Positions 56,829 through 64,000 of a stretch of 64,000 nt of DNA are shown piece by piece. The translations under genes and the position numbers were made by a program. A model generated the notes under the pieces. The model saw only the letters and a program-made list of their open reading frames with translations, did not search any database and had not been told where the DNA came from. Origin of the DNA: Rhodobacteraceae bacterium EL129 (GTDB lineage: Bacteria; Pseudomonadota; Alphaproteobacteria; Rhodobacterales; Rhodobacteraceae). The DNA lies in the NCBI GenBank assembly GCA_900313005.1, contig ONZJ01000002.1, positions 851,001-915,000 of the forward strand, read 5' to 3'. Position 1 is the first letter of the stretch. Every line of letters begins with the position of its first letter.

Positions 56829-57749
56829 ATGGACGCGCGCATTTCCCCGATCAACTGGATACGGCTGGTGATTCTGGCCGTGATCTGGGGCGCCAGCTTT
56901 ATGAGCGTGACCGTGGCTTTGGAATCGGTTGGGCCTTATGTGGTTGTTGCCTCGCGGCTGACGCTGGGCGCGGTTTTCCTTGTGACGATAGCTTATGCAA
57001 TGGGCAAAGGCCTGCCACCCGTGCGTGGGGCAGGGACCGGTCGGCTCTGGGTGTTCATCGCAGGCATGGCCGTCTTTTCCAATGTGATCCCGTTTCTGCT
57101 GCTCAGCTGGGGGCAACAGGTTGTCGCCTCGGGCTTTGCCGGGGTGTGCATGGCGGTGGTGCCATTGTTGGTTTTGCCGTTGGCGCATGTTTTTGTCCCC
57201 GGCGAGGTTCTGACCCTGCGCCGGTTGATTGGCTTTGTGATCGGCACTTTGGGCGTGATCGTGTTGATCGGACCGGGGGCCTTTGCCGCCACGGGTCAGA
57301 ATTTTGAGCTGCTGGCGCGGCTGGCTTGCGTGGGGGCTGCGGGGTGCTACGCGATCGGGTCCATTTTCACGCGACTTTGCCCCGAGGTGGACCGTCTGTC
57401 CATGGCTGCCGCCGTGTTGTTGTTGGCCAGTGTGATCATCCTGCCTGTCGCGCTGATTGTCGAAGGTGTGCCACAAGAGATCAGCCTGAACAGCCTTCTG
57501 GCGCTGATCTATCTGGGGGTGCTGCCCACCGCAGTGGCACAAGTGCTGCTGACCATGGTGATCCGCGATGCAGGCCCGGTGTTTATGAGCCTGGTGAATT
57601 ATCAAGTGCCGCTATGGTCGGTGTTCTTTGGGGCGGTGATCCTGTCTGAGCCCCTGCCACCCAGCCTGATGCTTGCGATGGCATTGATCCTTGGCGGTGT
57701 GGCGCTGAGCCAGTTGGGCGCTTTAAAGCGGCTGTTCCGTCGTCTGTGA
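56829..57749 (+). CDS. EamA/DMT-family transporter
   Basis: A 306 aa permease with about ten membrane helices in two EamA halves. The first ends LVLPLAHVFVPGEVLTLRRLIGFVIGTLGVIVLIGPG and the second VNYQVPLWSVFFGAVILSEPLPPSLMLAMALILGGVALSQLG. An AAAGGA site is near the ATG. The substrate is not inferable. The short gap after it leads to convergent folP. Confidence 0.88.
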   Translation: MDARISPINWIRLVILAVIWGASFMSVTVALESVGPYVVVASRLTLGAVFLVTIAYAMGKGLPPVRGAGTGRLWVFIAGMAVFSNVIPFLLLSWGQQVVASGFAGVCMAVVPLLVLPLAHVFVPGEVLTLRRLIGFVIGTLGVIVLIGPGAFAATGQNFELLARLACVGAAGCYAIGSIFTRLCPEVDRLSMAAAVLLLASVIILPVALIVEGVPQEISLNSLLALIYLGVLPTAVAQVLLTMVIRDAGPVFMSLVNYQVPLWSVFFGAVILSEPLPPSLMLAMALILGGVALSQLGALKRLFRRL

Positions 57750-57806
57750 TCCGCGCCAAATTTCTTCGAAGAAATTTGCAGGAAAATTCCAACTTTCCTG
57801 GTTACT

Positions 57807-58811
57807 TTACTGTGCTGTTGACGCGCGCCAGAGGGCCAGAGCCTCGGCAGTCTCCGCCACATCATGTACCCGCAACATCTGGATTCCCTGTGCCACCCCG
57901 GCCAATGCCACAGCAATTGAGCCATGTACGCGCTTGCTGGCCTCAGCCTCGCCGCTGATGGTACCGATAAAGCGTTTGCGCGAGGCCCCCAGGAGGATCG
58001 GGCAGCCGAGTCCGTGAAAGAGAGACAGGTTTTGCAAGAGCGTCAGGTTGTGTTCCAGCGTTTTGCCAAAGCCGATGCCGGGATCGACGATGATCTGATC
58101 GCGGGCAATGCCGGTGGCCACAAGATCTTCGACCCGTTGTAGCAAGTAGTCGTAGATATCCAGGGCAACGTTGTCGTAGCGCGGATCATTCTGCATGATC
58201 TCGGGCGTGCCTTGCGCGTGCATGACGCAGACGGGCAGGGCATTGGCGGCGCAATAGGGGGCAAGGGCCGGATCAAATGTGAAACCTGCCACATCATTGA
58301 CCAGTGTCGCCCCGGCCTCATGAGCCGCTTCGGCCACAGAGGCTTTGCGGGTGTCGATGGAGAGGGGCAGATCGGTTTCTTGCCGCAGCGCTGCAATAAC
58401 CGGAACGGTCCGCTGAGTTTCTTCCGTGATGGCCACTTCATCGGCACCAGGGCGAGTGGATTCGCCGCCTATATCAATGATTGCGGCGCCTGCAGTCTGC
58501 ATTGAGCGGGCATGGTTGAGCGCATCGGTGGGGTCAAAATGCCGCCCGCCGTCTGAAAAGCTGTCCGGTGTGACGTTCAGGATGCCCATTAGCGATGGCG
58601 TCTCAAACGATATGCCGCAGATGGGTGCCCGGTGAGCAGTCAGGCACTGCAGCACATCTGCAGGGGTTTGATCTGCCGCAATCAGACGGGAAGGCGCATC
58701 GCGGTGCAGTTCCTCCACCGTATCAAACCAGCACCAGCCGCCTGCGAGGGGCAGTGCGTTCCCTGGGCGGGCATGATCCCAGCGGGCTATGGGGCGGTAG
58801 TAGGCGCTCAT
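57807..58811 (-). CDS. folP: Dihydropteroate synthase
   Basis: FolP (334 aa) condenses dihydropterin pyrophosphate with p-aminobenzoate. LMGILNVTPDSFSDGGRHFDPTDAL, IIDIGGESTRPGADEV, PLSIDTRKASVAEAA, LVNDVAGF, DPGIGFGKTLEHNL and GASRKRFIG are all clear. An N-terminal extension of about 95 residues precedes the TIM barrel (normal length about 280) and has no recognised motif; it belongs to the gene because the start overlaps folB stop (ATGA at 58811-58808), giving coupled translation. Longer readings start at 58919. Confidence 0.95.
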   Translation of the reverse strand: MSAYYRPIARWDHARPGNALPLAGGWCWFDTVEELHRDAPSRLIAADQTPADVLQCLTAHRAPICGISFETPSLMGILNVTPDSFSDGGRHFDPTDALNHARSMQTAGAAIIDIGGESTRPGADEVAITEETQRTVPVIAALRQETDLPLSIDTRKASVAEAAHEAGATLVNDVAGFTFDPALAPYCAANALPVCVMHAQGTPEIMQNDPRYDNVALDIYDYLLQRVEDLVATGIARDQIIVDPGIGFGKTLEHNLTLLQNLSLFHGLGCPILLGASRKRFIGTISGEAEASKRVHGSIAVALAGVAQGIQMLRVHDVAETAEALALWRASTAQ

Positions 58812-59737
58812 AGGCCTGATTGCGCGATGTCCTGAACCAAGACAGGCACGGGCGAGGATGAGGGCGGTTTTTCCCCGATCAAGAGAAGATCCGACGCCTC
58901 GATATGACCTGCAAACCATGCCGCCAGTGCCACCGGGTCATTTGGCCCGACAGTGGGCCCATCCACCGCATCCAGCACGATCTTGGAAGGGGCCCAGACG
59001 CTGATCTGGCCGTTCTTCATGGCCCAGTCCAACTCGGTCCTTGTGTTGACCACCACGCAGCGGTCATCACGCCCCGCAAGCACCCAGGCATTTTGTTCCA
59101 TCGCCAGAAGGTCCACGCGGCGCTGGGTCATTTTGTGGCCGGTCTTAGGGCTGTCTATATCCGACAGGCCGACGCAGAGAATCACCGGCTCAGCCCGCGC
59201 TTCAAGCTGATCGAGCCAGCGCGACAGGTTGGGTGAACGCACGGCGGCATTGGTGAGATAGACGATATGCGGATGTGGTGTGATATCGGCATGTGTGGAC
59301 ACAGGGCCGCTGCTGAGATCTTCGACCGAGCGCACGATTTCAACACCCAGGGCACCGGGGCCACGGTCCAGCTTCTCGATCCGCACGAAGGTGCGCATGG
59401 CTTGCGGCTCCAGCAGGATACGCTCGGCAATGCGTTCGGCCAGAGTTTCCAGCAAGTTCAGGCGTTCCTCGGCCAGTTCGGCGGCAATCGCCTCGGTCAC
59501 GCGGTCGTAGGAGAGGATTCGGTCGACGTCATCGTCAATCGCGCCGGTCAGAGGGCGGACTTCGACCACCACATTGAAACAAATCCGCTGGGTGGTGCCA
59601 CGTTCGGCCTGAAAGGCGCCAATTTCAACCTCGACGATATGGTCCCGCAGCGAGATACGATCCAGCGGGCCTTCGGGCGCGGTGGCATCGGCGCGCTCAG
59701 AGGGATGTTCAAACGCAAGGCGGATTTCATTGGGCAT
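58808..59737 (-). CDS. folB: Dihydroneopterin aldolase fused to a degenerate amino-acid-kinase-like domain
   Basis: A 309 aa protein. Residues about 25-137 are FolB: ISLRDHIVEVEIGAFQAERGTTQ, LSYDRVTEAIAAE, LNLLETLAERIAERIL and the lysine in RIEKLDRGPGAL. Residues about 155-290 look like an amino-acid kinase fold as in MfnE: RWLDQLEARAEPVILCVGL, MTQRRVDLLAMEQNAWVLAG, and GPNDPVALAAWFAGHIEASDLLLIGEK, aligned to the SDSxAAWLAxxLGAxxLLLxK end. The nucleotide motif is lost (YLTNAAV for KxGGSL, GPND for TSDS), so the second domain is probably not a kinase. It is coupled to folP. Confidence 0.88.
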   Translation of the reverse strand: MPNEIRLAFEHPSERADATAPEGPLDRISLRDHIVEVEIGAFQAERGTTQRICFNVVVEVRPLTGAIDDDVDRILSYDRVTEAIAAELAEERLNLLETLAERIAERILLEPQAMRTFVRIEKLDRGPGALGVEIVRSVEDLSSGPVSTHADITPHPHIVYLTNAAVRSPNLSRWLDQLEARAEPVILCVGLSDIDSPKTGHKMTQRRVDLLAMEQNAWVLAGRDDRCVVVNTRTELDWAMKNGQISVWAPSKIVLDAVDGPTVGPNDPVALAAWFAGHIEASDLLLIGEKPPSSSPVPVLVQDIAQSGL

Positions 59738-59906
59738 CAGGTGGCCCTCCCGAGGTGTCGTTGTGGGCGGCATATCACGGCGCACGGCGCACGTAAAAGG
59801 GGCAAAGCGACGGGGAGGGGGGCATGTGCGTCATCTTGCGTGTGCTCTTCCAACTCTTGCATGCCGGCTTCGCTGGGGGGAGGGTGAGCAAAAGGGAGGC
59901 ACTGCG

Positions 59907-60278
59907 ATGATCAGCTATCGGATAGGGCAGGATGTTGGTTTGCTTGAAGAATGGCCGTTTGAGGCCCCTGAAAGCGATTACTGCATTCTTGAGGGCGATC
60001 CCCGCGCCTCGGGTCGGCTGGATGCAGGAGGGCCGGGACATCTGACCCGAGCCGGCATCTGGCGTTGCACGGCTGGCAGTTTTGAATGCACCGAGCAGGG
60101 CGACGAGCTGATGACCGTGCTGGAAGGGCGCTGCCGGATCACGCGGCACGACACCGGCGAGGTGGCAGAGCTGGGGCCGGGCGACAGCCTTTATGTTTAC
60201 GATGGCAGCCGGGTCACATGGGCCATCTCTGAGGATGTCACCAAGGTGTTTCTGGGTTTCAAGCCGGGCGGGTATTAA
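59907..60278 (+). CDS. Cupin-domain protein
   Basis: A 123 aa single-cupin protein of the DUF861/ureidoglycine aminohydrolase-type group: AGIWRCTAGSFECTEQGDELMTVLEGRCRITRHDTGEVAELGPGDSLYVYDGSRVTW. The barrel motifs are visible, but the usual His ligands are few, so a metal site is uncertain. AAAGGGAGG before the ATG supports the start at 59907. It is divergent from folB. Confidence 0.82.
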   Translation: MISYRIGQDVGLLEEWPFEAPESDYCILEGDPRASGRLDAGGPGHLTRAGIWRCTAGSFECTEQGDELMTVLEGRCRITRHDTGEVAELGPGDSLYVYDGSRVTWAISEDVTKVFLGFKPGGY

Positions 60279-60287
60279 GGCACGGGC

Positions 60288-60818
60288 TTACCGCTGTTCT
60301 TCGCGCACCCGCCGTAGAAACCCTACGAGGGCCAGCACGTAGATCCCAAGAACACTGAGCAGCCCTGCCACAAAGGCGGCGATCTGGATGGATGTCAGCA
60401 GGGCTTGGCTTGCCTCGGATAATGGCACCAGCTGCAACACGGCCAGAAACAGGGCATTGATCAGCACCCCTCCGGTCAGCATGGGCCAGATCAGCCAGCG
60501 TGTCAGCTGAGGATAGTACATCGCTTCTTTGCGTTCCTGCACCCAGAGCAGAACAGGGATGGCCAGCACGATCAGCAGAGGGGCGATCACCGATGTGTTG
60601 GAGGTGTCGGTCTTTTTGAAGGTGACGGTGGACGGGGTGACCGCACCGGGCAGGCTCCATGTCAGATCAAAGCTGATCCGGGTCAGGATGAGGATGGCGA
60701 AATAGCCAAGCATCGTTTGGACAAACACCCCTCCAAACAACAAGGAAGGTGCCGCCTGTGCCCGGTGCAGCCAGATGGCGACACCCATGATGAAAACGGC
60801 GATGGCGATGTAGAACAC
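60288..60818 (-). CDS. Four-helix membrane protein downstream of ctaD
   Basis: A 176 aa protein with hydrophobic segments at residues 1-17, 23-50, 78-95, 108-130 and 143-165, short polar loops and a basic end. I do not recognise the family. It follows ctaD on the same strand but is separated by a strong terminator and 81 bases, so it has its own promoter or is read through. The 3' end is convergent with the cupin gene nine bases away. Confidence 0.68.
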   Translation of the reverse strand: MFYIAIAVFIMGVAIWLHRAQAAPSLLFGGVFVQTMLGYFAILILTRISFDLTWSLPGAVTPSTVTFKKTDTSNTSVIAPLLIVLAIPVLLWVQERKEAMYYPQLTRWLIWPMLTGGVLINALFLAVLQLVPLSEASQALLTSIQIAAFVAGLLSVLGIYVLALVGFLRRVREEQR

Positions 60819-60848
60819 GGGGAAACCTACCGTCAGCCTTTGAACGAA

Positions 60849-60879
60849 AACAGGCCCCGGAGTTCTCCGAGGCCTGTTT
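60849..60879 (-). terminator. Intrinsic terminator of ctaD
   Basis: AACAGGCCTCGGAG and CTCCGGGGCCTGTT on the minus strand (60878-60849) form a 14 bp stem with one wobble pair and a tiny loop, followed by TTTTCG. It lies 20 bases past the ctaD stop. Confidence 0.85.
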
Positions 60880-60899
60880 GTTGTCTTTGCATTCGCATC

Positions 60900-62573
60900 T
60901 TAGTGCGACGGCTGTTTGTCCCAGTCTTCCTGCTTTGGCAGGATTTCGAACGTGTGCTCGGGAGGAGGGGACGGCAGGGTCCATTCCAGCGTGTCCGCAT
61001 ACTCGTTCCAAGGGTTGTTCTCGGTCACGCGTGCTCCGCGGGTCAGTGTGTAGAGGATGATCCCGAAGAAGAATACGAAGCTGGCGAAGCTGAGGAACGC
61101 GCCCATGGACGACCACCAGTTCCAGGGCGCGAAGGCCTCGGGATAGTCGATGTAGCGACGTGGCATGCCCTGACGTCCCAGGAAGTGCTGTGGGAAGAAG
61201 GTGATGTTCGCACCGATGAACATCATCCAGAAGTGCAGCTTGCCGGCCCATTCTGGGTACATCCGACCTGACATTTTGGGCAGGTAGAAGTACATGCCCG
61301 CAAAGATGGCGAAGACGGCGCCGAGGCTCATCACATAGTGGAAGTGCGCAACCACATAATAGGTGTCATGGTACGCCCGGTCGATCCCGGCCTGAGACAG
61401 CACGATGCCAGTTACCCCACCCACGGTGAACAGGAAGAGGAAACCAAAGGCCCAGAGCATCGGGGTTTTGAACTCAATCGAGCCTCCCCACATGGTGGCG
61501 ATCCAACTGAAGATCTTCACCCCCGTCGGCACCGCGATGACCATTGTGGCCAGCATAAAGTAGCTTTGCTGGGTCAGCGACATGCCCACTGTGTACATGT
61601 GGTGCGCCCAGACAACGAAGCCCAATGCACCAATGGCGATCAGGGCCCAGACCATCGGCAGATATCCAAACACTGGCTTGCGCGCGAAAGTCGCAATCAC
61701 GTGGCTGATGATACCAAAGCCAGGCAGAATGATGATGTACACCTCCGGGTGGCCAAAGAACCACAGGATGTGTTGATAAAGGATCGGATCACCGCCGCCT
61801 GAAGGGCTGAAGAAGGTTGTGCCAAAGTTCCGGTCCGTCAGCAGCATGGTGATGGCTCCGGCCAGAACTGGCAGGGACAGCAGGATCAGCCAGGCGGTGA
61901 CGAAGATCGACCATGAAAACAGCGGCACCTTGAACAGGGTCATGCCGGGGGCACGCATGTTCAGGAAGGTGGTGATCATGTTGATCGCACCCAGAATGGA
62001 CGACGCACCCGAGACGTGAACCGCGAAGATCGCGAGGTCCATGGACATGCCAGCCTCGGACGTCGACAGCGGCGGATAAAGCACCCAGCCCACGCCTGAA
62101 CCCAGCTGGCCATTGCCACCCGGCGCCAGAAGCGAGGCCACACCAAGCGACGTACCTGCCACATAAAGCCAGAACGACAGGTTGTTCATCCGCGGGAAGG
62201 CCATATCCGGCGCGCCGATCTGCAGCGGCATGAAGTAGTTGCCGAACCCTCCAAACAAGGCTGGAATAACAACAAAGAACATCATCAGGACGCCGTGATA
62301 AGTGATCATCACGTTCCAAAGGTGCCCGTTGGGCGTACATTCGCCCGCCGCTGCGGCGATGAAGCGCGCACCTTCGAGGCACATGTATTGAACGCCCGGC
62401 TCCATCAGCTCCATGCGCATGTAAACGGTGAATGCGACCGAGATCAGCCCGACAAAGGCCGAGACGAACAGATAAAGAATGCCGATATCTTTGTGGTTGG
62501 TGGACATGAACCAACGCGTGAAAAAGCTGCGTTCGTCGTGGTGGTCCTGGCCGTGAATGGCTGCGTCTGCCAT
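60900..62573 (-). CDS. ctaD: Cytochrome c oxidase subunit I
   Basis: CtaD (557 aa) is the catalytic subunit of the aa3-type oxidase, holding heme a, heme a3 and Cu[11 protein letters not shown] with the heme a His, [23 protein letters not shown] with the His-Tyr CuB ligand, HHMYT, and [15 protein letters not shown] with heme a/a3 His are all present. Twelve hydrophobic helices are expected. Subunits II and III are not adjacent, as in other Rhodobacteraceae where ctaD stands alone. Expression is probably constitutive aerobic; the 290 base AT-rich region upstream should hold its promoter. Confidence 0.97.
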   Translation of the reverse strand: MADAAIHGQDHHDERSFFTRWFMSTNHKDIGILYLFVSAFVGLISVAFTVYMRMELMEPGVQYMCLEGARFIAAAAGECTPNGHLWNVMITYHGVLMMFFVVIPALFGGFGNYFMPLQIGAPDMAFPRMNNLSFWLYVAGTSLGVASLLAPGGNGQLGSGVGWVLYPPLSTSEAGMSMDLAIFAVHVSGASSILGAINMITTFLNMRAPGMTLFKVPLFSWSIFVTAWLILLSLPVLAGAITMLLTDRNFGTTFFSPSGGGDPILYQHILWFFGHPEVYIIILPGFGIISHVIATFARKPVFGYLPMVWALIAIGALGFVVWAHHMYTVGMSLTQQSYFMLATMVIAVPTGVKIFSWIATMWGGSIEFKTPMLWAFGFLFLFTVGGVTGIVLSQAGIDRAYHDTYYVVAHFHYVMSLGAVFAIFAGMYFYLPKMSGRMYPEWAGKLHFWMMFIGANITFFPQHFLGRQGMPRRYIDYPEAFAPWNWWSSMGAFLSFASFVFFFGIILYTLTRGARVTENNPWNEYADTLEWTLPSPPPEHTFEILPKQEDWDKQPSH

Positions 62574-62865
62574 GTGGTGCCTCCTGATGGGTATTGATGG
62601 GGGTTTTAACCTGACCCTGCAGGAACCCCGGATTTCCCATTTGTTTTAGTTCGCTTGTGCGAAAGGAGCAATGTCAGAGTTACGCTTGGACGCATAAATT
62701 TTGTCGCACCCTCTTGAAACCTGAATGGGGTTACCAGTGCGCGTAAAATTGTATTTAGTGTATTATTATCAGTTCATTACGGCGCAATTATGAGGTTATA
62801 CTTTTTGATGGTGCTACACTTGAGTGATCCAAGCTGCGACAACCCCGCGCAGGCAAGTCGTGTCT
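62574..62865. other. Gap between ctaD and lipB starts/stops, probable ctaD promoter
   Basis: About 290 bases, AT-rich in the right part, between the ctaD start and the lipB stop (both on the minus strand). The ctaD promoter must lie here. A 37-codon frame at 62791 has no ribosome site and I do not call it. No RNA gene is recognised. Confidence 0.5.
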
Positions 62866-63543
62866 TCAGGAATCAATCGGACAGTCTGCACGAGGGGCAC
62901 TAAAGACGTCGTTGAAGGTTTGGCGCAGTGCGACGTCCACGTCATCCATACCCACCGGCAGGCCCAGATCAACTAGACTGGTGACGCCGTGTTCGGTGAT
63001 GCCGCAGGGGACGATGCCGCTAAAATGGCTCAGGTCGGGCTCCACGTTGATCGAGATCCCGTGAAAGCTGACCCACTTGCGCAGGCGGATGCCGATGGCG
63101 GCGATCTTGTCCTCGGGTTTGGCGCCGGATGCCGTCAGGGGCTTGTCGTCCCTCTCGACCCAAACACCAACGCGGCCCGGTCTGATCTCGCCGGTGACGT
63201 TAAAGCGATCCAGCGTGGCGATCACCCATGCCTCGAGCTGACGGACGAAACATCTGACATCCCGACCGCGCGCACCTACGTCCAGCATCACATAGACCAC
63301 CCGCTGTCCCGGTCCGTGATAGGTGTACTGCCCACCCCGTTTCGTATCAAAGACATCAAACCGGTCAGGATCGGTCAGATCTTCGCGCTTGGCACTTGTG
63401 CCTGCCGTGTAAAGGGGAGGGTGCTCCACCAGCCAGATACACTCGGTGGCCGTCCCCGCGGCAATTTCTGCCGCCCGGGTGTCCATAAAGGCCTCGGCCT
63501 CGCGGTAGCCTGTCAGGCCCTGGGATGTGATCCATTCCACCAT
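62866..63543 (-). CDS. lipB: Octanoyltransferase
   Basis: LipB (225 aa) transfers octanoyl from acyl carrier protein to lipoyl domains in protein lipoylation. [14 protein letters not shown], the lipoate-protein ligase-like [17 protein letters not shown], the catalytic lysine in [22 protein letters not shown] and the active-site Cys in [15 protein letters not shown] are clear. ATG 63543 ([10 protein letters not shown]) is preferred; a GTG at 63609 would add 22 residues. Confidence 0.95.
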   Translation of the reverse strand: MVEWITSQGLTGYREAEAFMDTRAAEIAAGTATECIWLVEHPPLYTAGTSAKREDLTDPDRFDVFDTKRGGQYTYHGPGQRVVYVMLDVGARGRDVRCFVRQLEAWVIATLDRFNVTGEIRPGRVGVWVERDDKPLTASGAKPEDKIAAIGIRLRKWVSFHGISINVEPDLSHFSGIVPCGITEHGVTSLVDLGLPVGMDDVDVALRQTFNDVFSAPRADCPIDS

Positions 63544-63655
63544 GAGGCGGTGATAGCGGGGAAGCCCGGCAATGAAAAGCCGGGCAGGGCGCGCATTTAG
63601 CCCCTTCACATCTGAATATCCCTCGTCTATATCGCGCTCGACTACCTGATCACGT

Positions 63656-63742
63656 GCGGTCGTGGCGGAATTGGTAGACGCGCAGCGTTGAGGTCGCTGT
63701 TCCTTAACCGGAGTGGAAGTTCGAGTCTTCTCGACCGCACCA
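63656..63742 (+). tRNA. tRNA-Leu (anticodon GAG)
   Basis: A complete tRNA: 7 bp acceptor stem GCGGTCG/CGACCGC, anticodon stem CAGCG/CGCTG around loop TTGAGGT with GAG at 63690-63692, a class II long variable arm, T-loop TTCGAGT, and encoded CCA at 63740-63742. Confidence 0.96.
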
Positions 63743-63873
63743 ATCGCTTTTCCGTAGGAAAACGCGGCCTTCTCGGAAAATTTAGTGTTCGTCGTAATGC
63801 TGGCGTTTAGATTTGCCTATTTGTCCGCACCCAGATCCTTCCTGAATGACATCTAAGCTGTTTGGCTGTCCCA
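63743..63873. other. Gap after tRNA-Leu
   Basis: About 130 bases between the tRNA 3' end and the stop of the next gene. No gene is recognised. A tRNA 3' end of this kind is a common integration site, but no repeat of the tRNA tail is visible in the short flank. Confidence 0.4.
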
Positions 63874-64000
63874 TCACTCGGCCGGAATCGAGCGCCGGAC
63901 ATTGCCGTGCCAGTCTTCAATTAACACAGGATCTGAACTGCCTGCAGCAAAACCGCTGGCCGCGGGTTTGTATTCAGCGAAGCTGACAATCGACACGCCA
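63874..64000 (-). CDS. 3' end of an unidentified gene (partial)
   Basis: Reading leftward on the minus strand from the window edge, a frame is open for 41 codons and ends with TGA at 63876-63874 (terminal residues NVRRSIPAE). The sequence has normal coding character. The piece is too short to name; the rest lies beyond 64000. Confidence 0.45.
   Translation of the reverse strand, partial: GVSIVSFAEYKPAASGFAAGSSDPVLIEDWHGNVRRSIPAE

Noticed and set aside
62791..62904. 37-codon plus-strand frame between ctaD and lipB
   Set aside because: No ribosome site, overlaps the lipB 3' end, no recognisable sequence.
63743..63873. Integrative element boundary at tRNA-Leu
   Set aside because: No integrase and no direct repeat of the tRNA end are visible within the window.

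Overview
The window looks like chromosomal DNA of a Rhodobacteraceae alphaproteobacterium, probably of the Roseobacter group. This is inferred from protein content and gene order (folE2, trkH, glyQ/glyS next to a PPDK-like gene, DUF1127, carA divergent from a GatB/YqeY gene, a long FolB upstream of folP, aa3-type ctaD, a metZ leader of SAM-II type), from GC-rich codon use judged by eye, and from dense gene packing with many 1-4 base start/stop overlaps. I see no prophage, insertion sequence or CRISPR array. Most of the window is housekeeping and metabolic core with small accessory cassettes between.

Layout. Bases 1-4418 hold the end of a tad/cpa pilus operon (cpaE, tadA/cpaF, tadB, tadC). Bases 4688-7178 hold a compact cassette: an HD-domain protein with the six-ligand pattern of PhnZ-type mixed-valent diiron oxygenases, a PhyH-family Fe(II)/2-oxoglutarate oxygenase overlapping it, and a divergent LysR regulator with a clear dyad between them. 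It is the best candidate here for an undescribed catabolic system, probably oxidative C-P cleavage. Bases 7189-12518 hold an Lrp/ODC divergent pair, a DUF2235 hydrolase, a thioesterase, a peptidoglycan-binding lipoprotein, a [2Fe-2S] ferredoxin and an FG-GAP-like protein. Bases 12626-22216 hold an RTX-like protein, purD, xseA, an AlkB-like hydroxylase, an orphan NuoE-NuoF fusion, small membrane proteins and a lytic transglycosylase.

Bases 22314-27117 start with ftsY, whose acidic N-terminal region carries two perfect hexanucleotide tracts (26 and 10 copies) coding Pro-Glu, followed by a periplasmic protein, an EamA permease, yciB and a membrane protein. Bases 27170-30548 hold a SAM-II riboswitch with an intrinsic terminator ahead of metZ, a BesD-like 2OG oxygenase and folE2. 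Bases 30666-36966 hold a DUF1127 protein, trkH overlapping a ThDP decarboxylase, an alpha/beta hydrolase divergent from an ArsR regulator, and an exported pseudo-protease. Bases 37221-43712 hold glyQ, a small membrane-anchored protein, glyS and a PPDK-like enzyme.

Bases 43882-52728 hold a SleB-type hydrolase, a DUF2244 protein, a GatB/YqeY protein, carA, a GT2 synthase with a GspE-like N-terminal domain behind two CtrA-like sites, a GntR regulator, a HAD nucleotidase, a UbiH-like monooxygenase and a class V aminotransferase. Bases 52919-63543 hold an EF-hand/Hint secreted protein, two overlapping Lrp genes divergent from ilvC, a hemerythrin protein, an EamA permease, folP-folB (FolB fused to a degenerate amino-acid-kinase-like domain), a cupin, a membrane protein, ctaD and lipB. 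A tRNA-Leu(GAG) and the 3' end of an unidentified gene close the window.

All functions come from motif recognition by eye. No database search, folding or alignment program was run.
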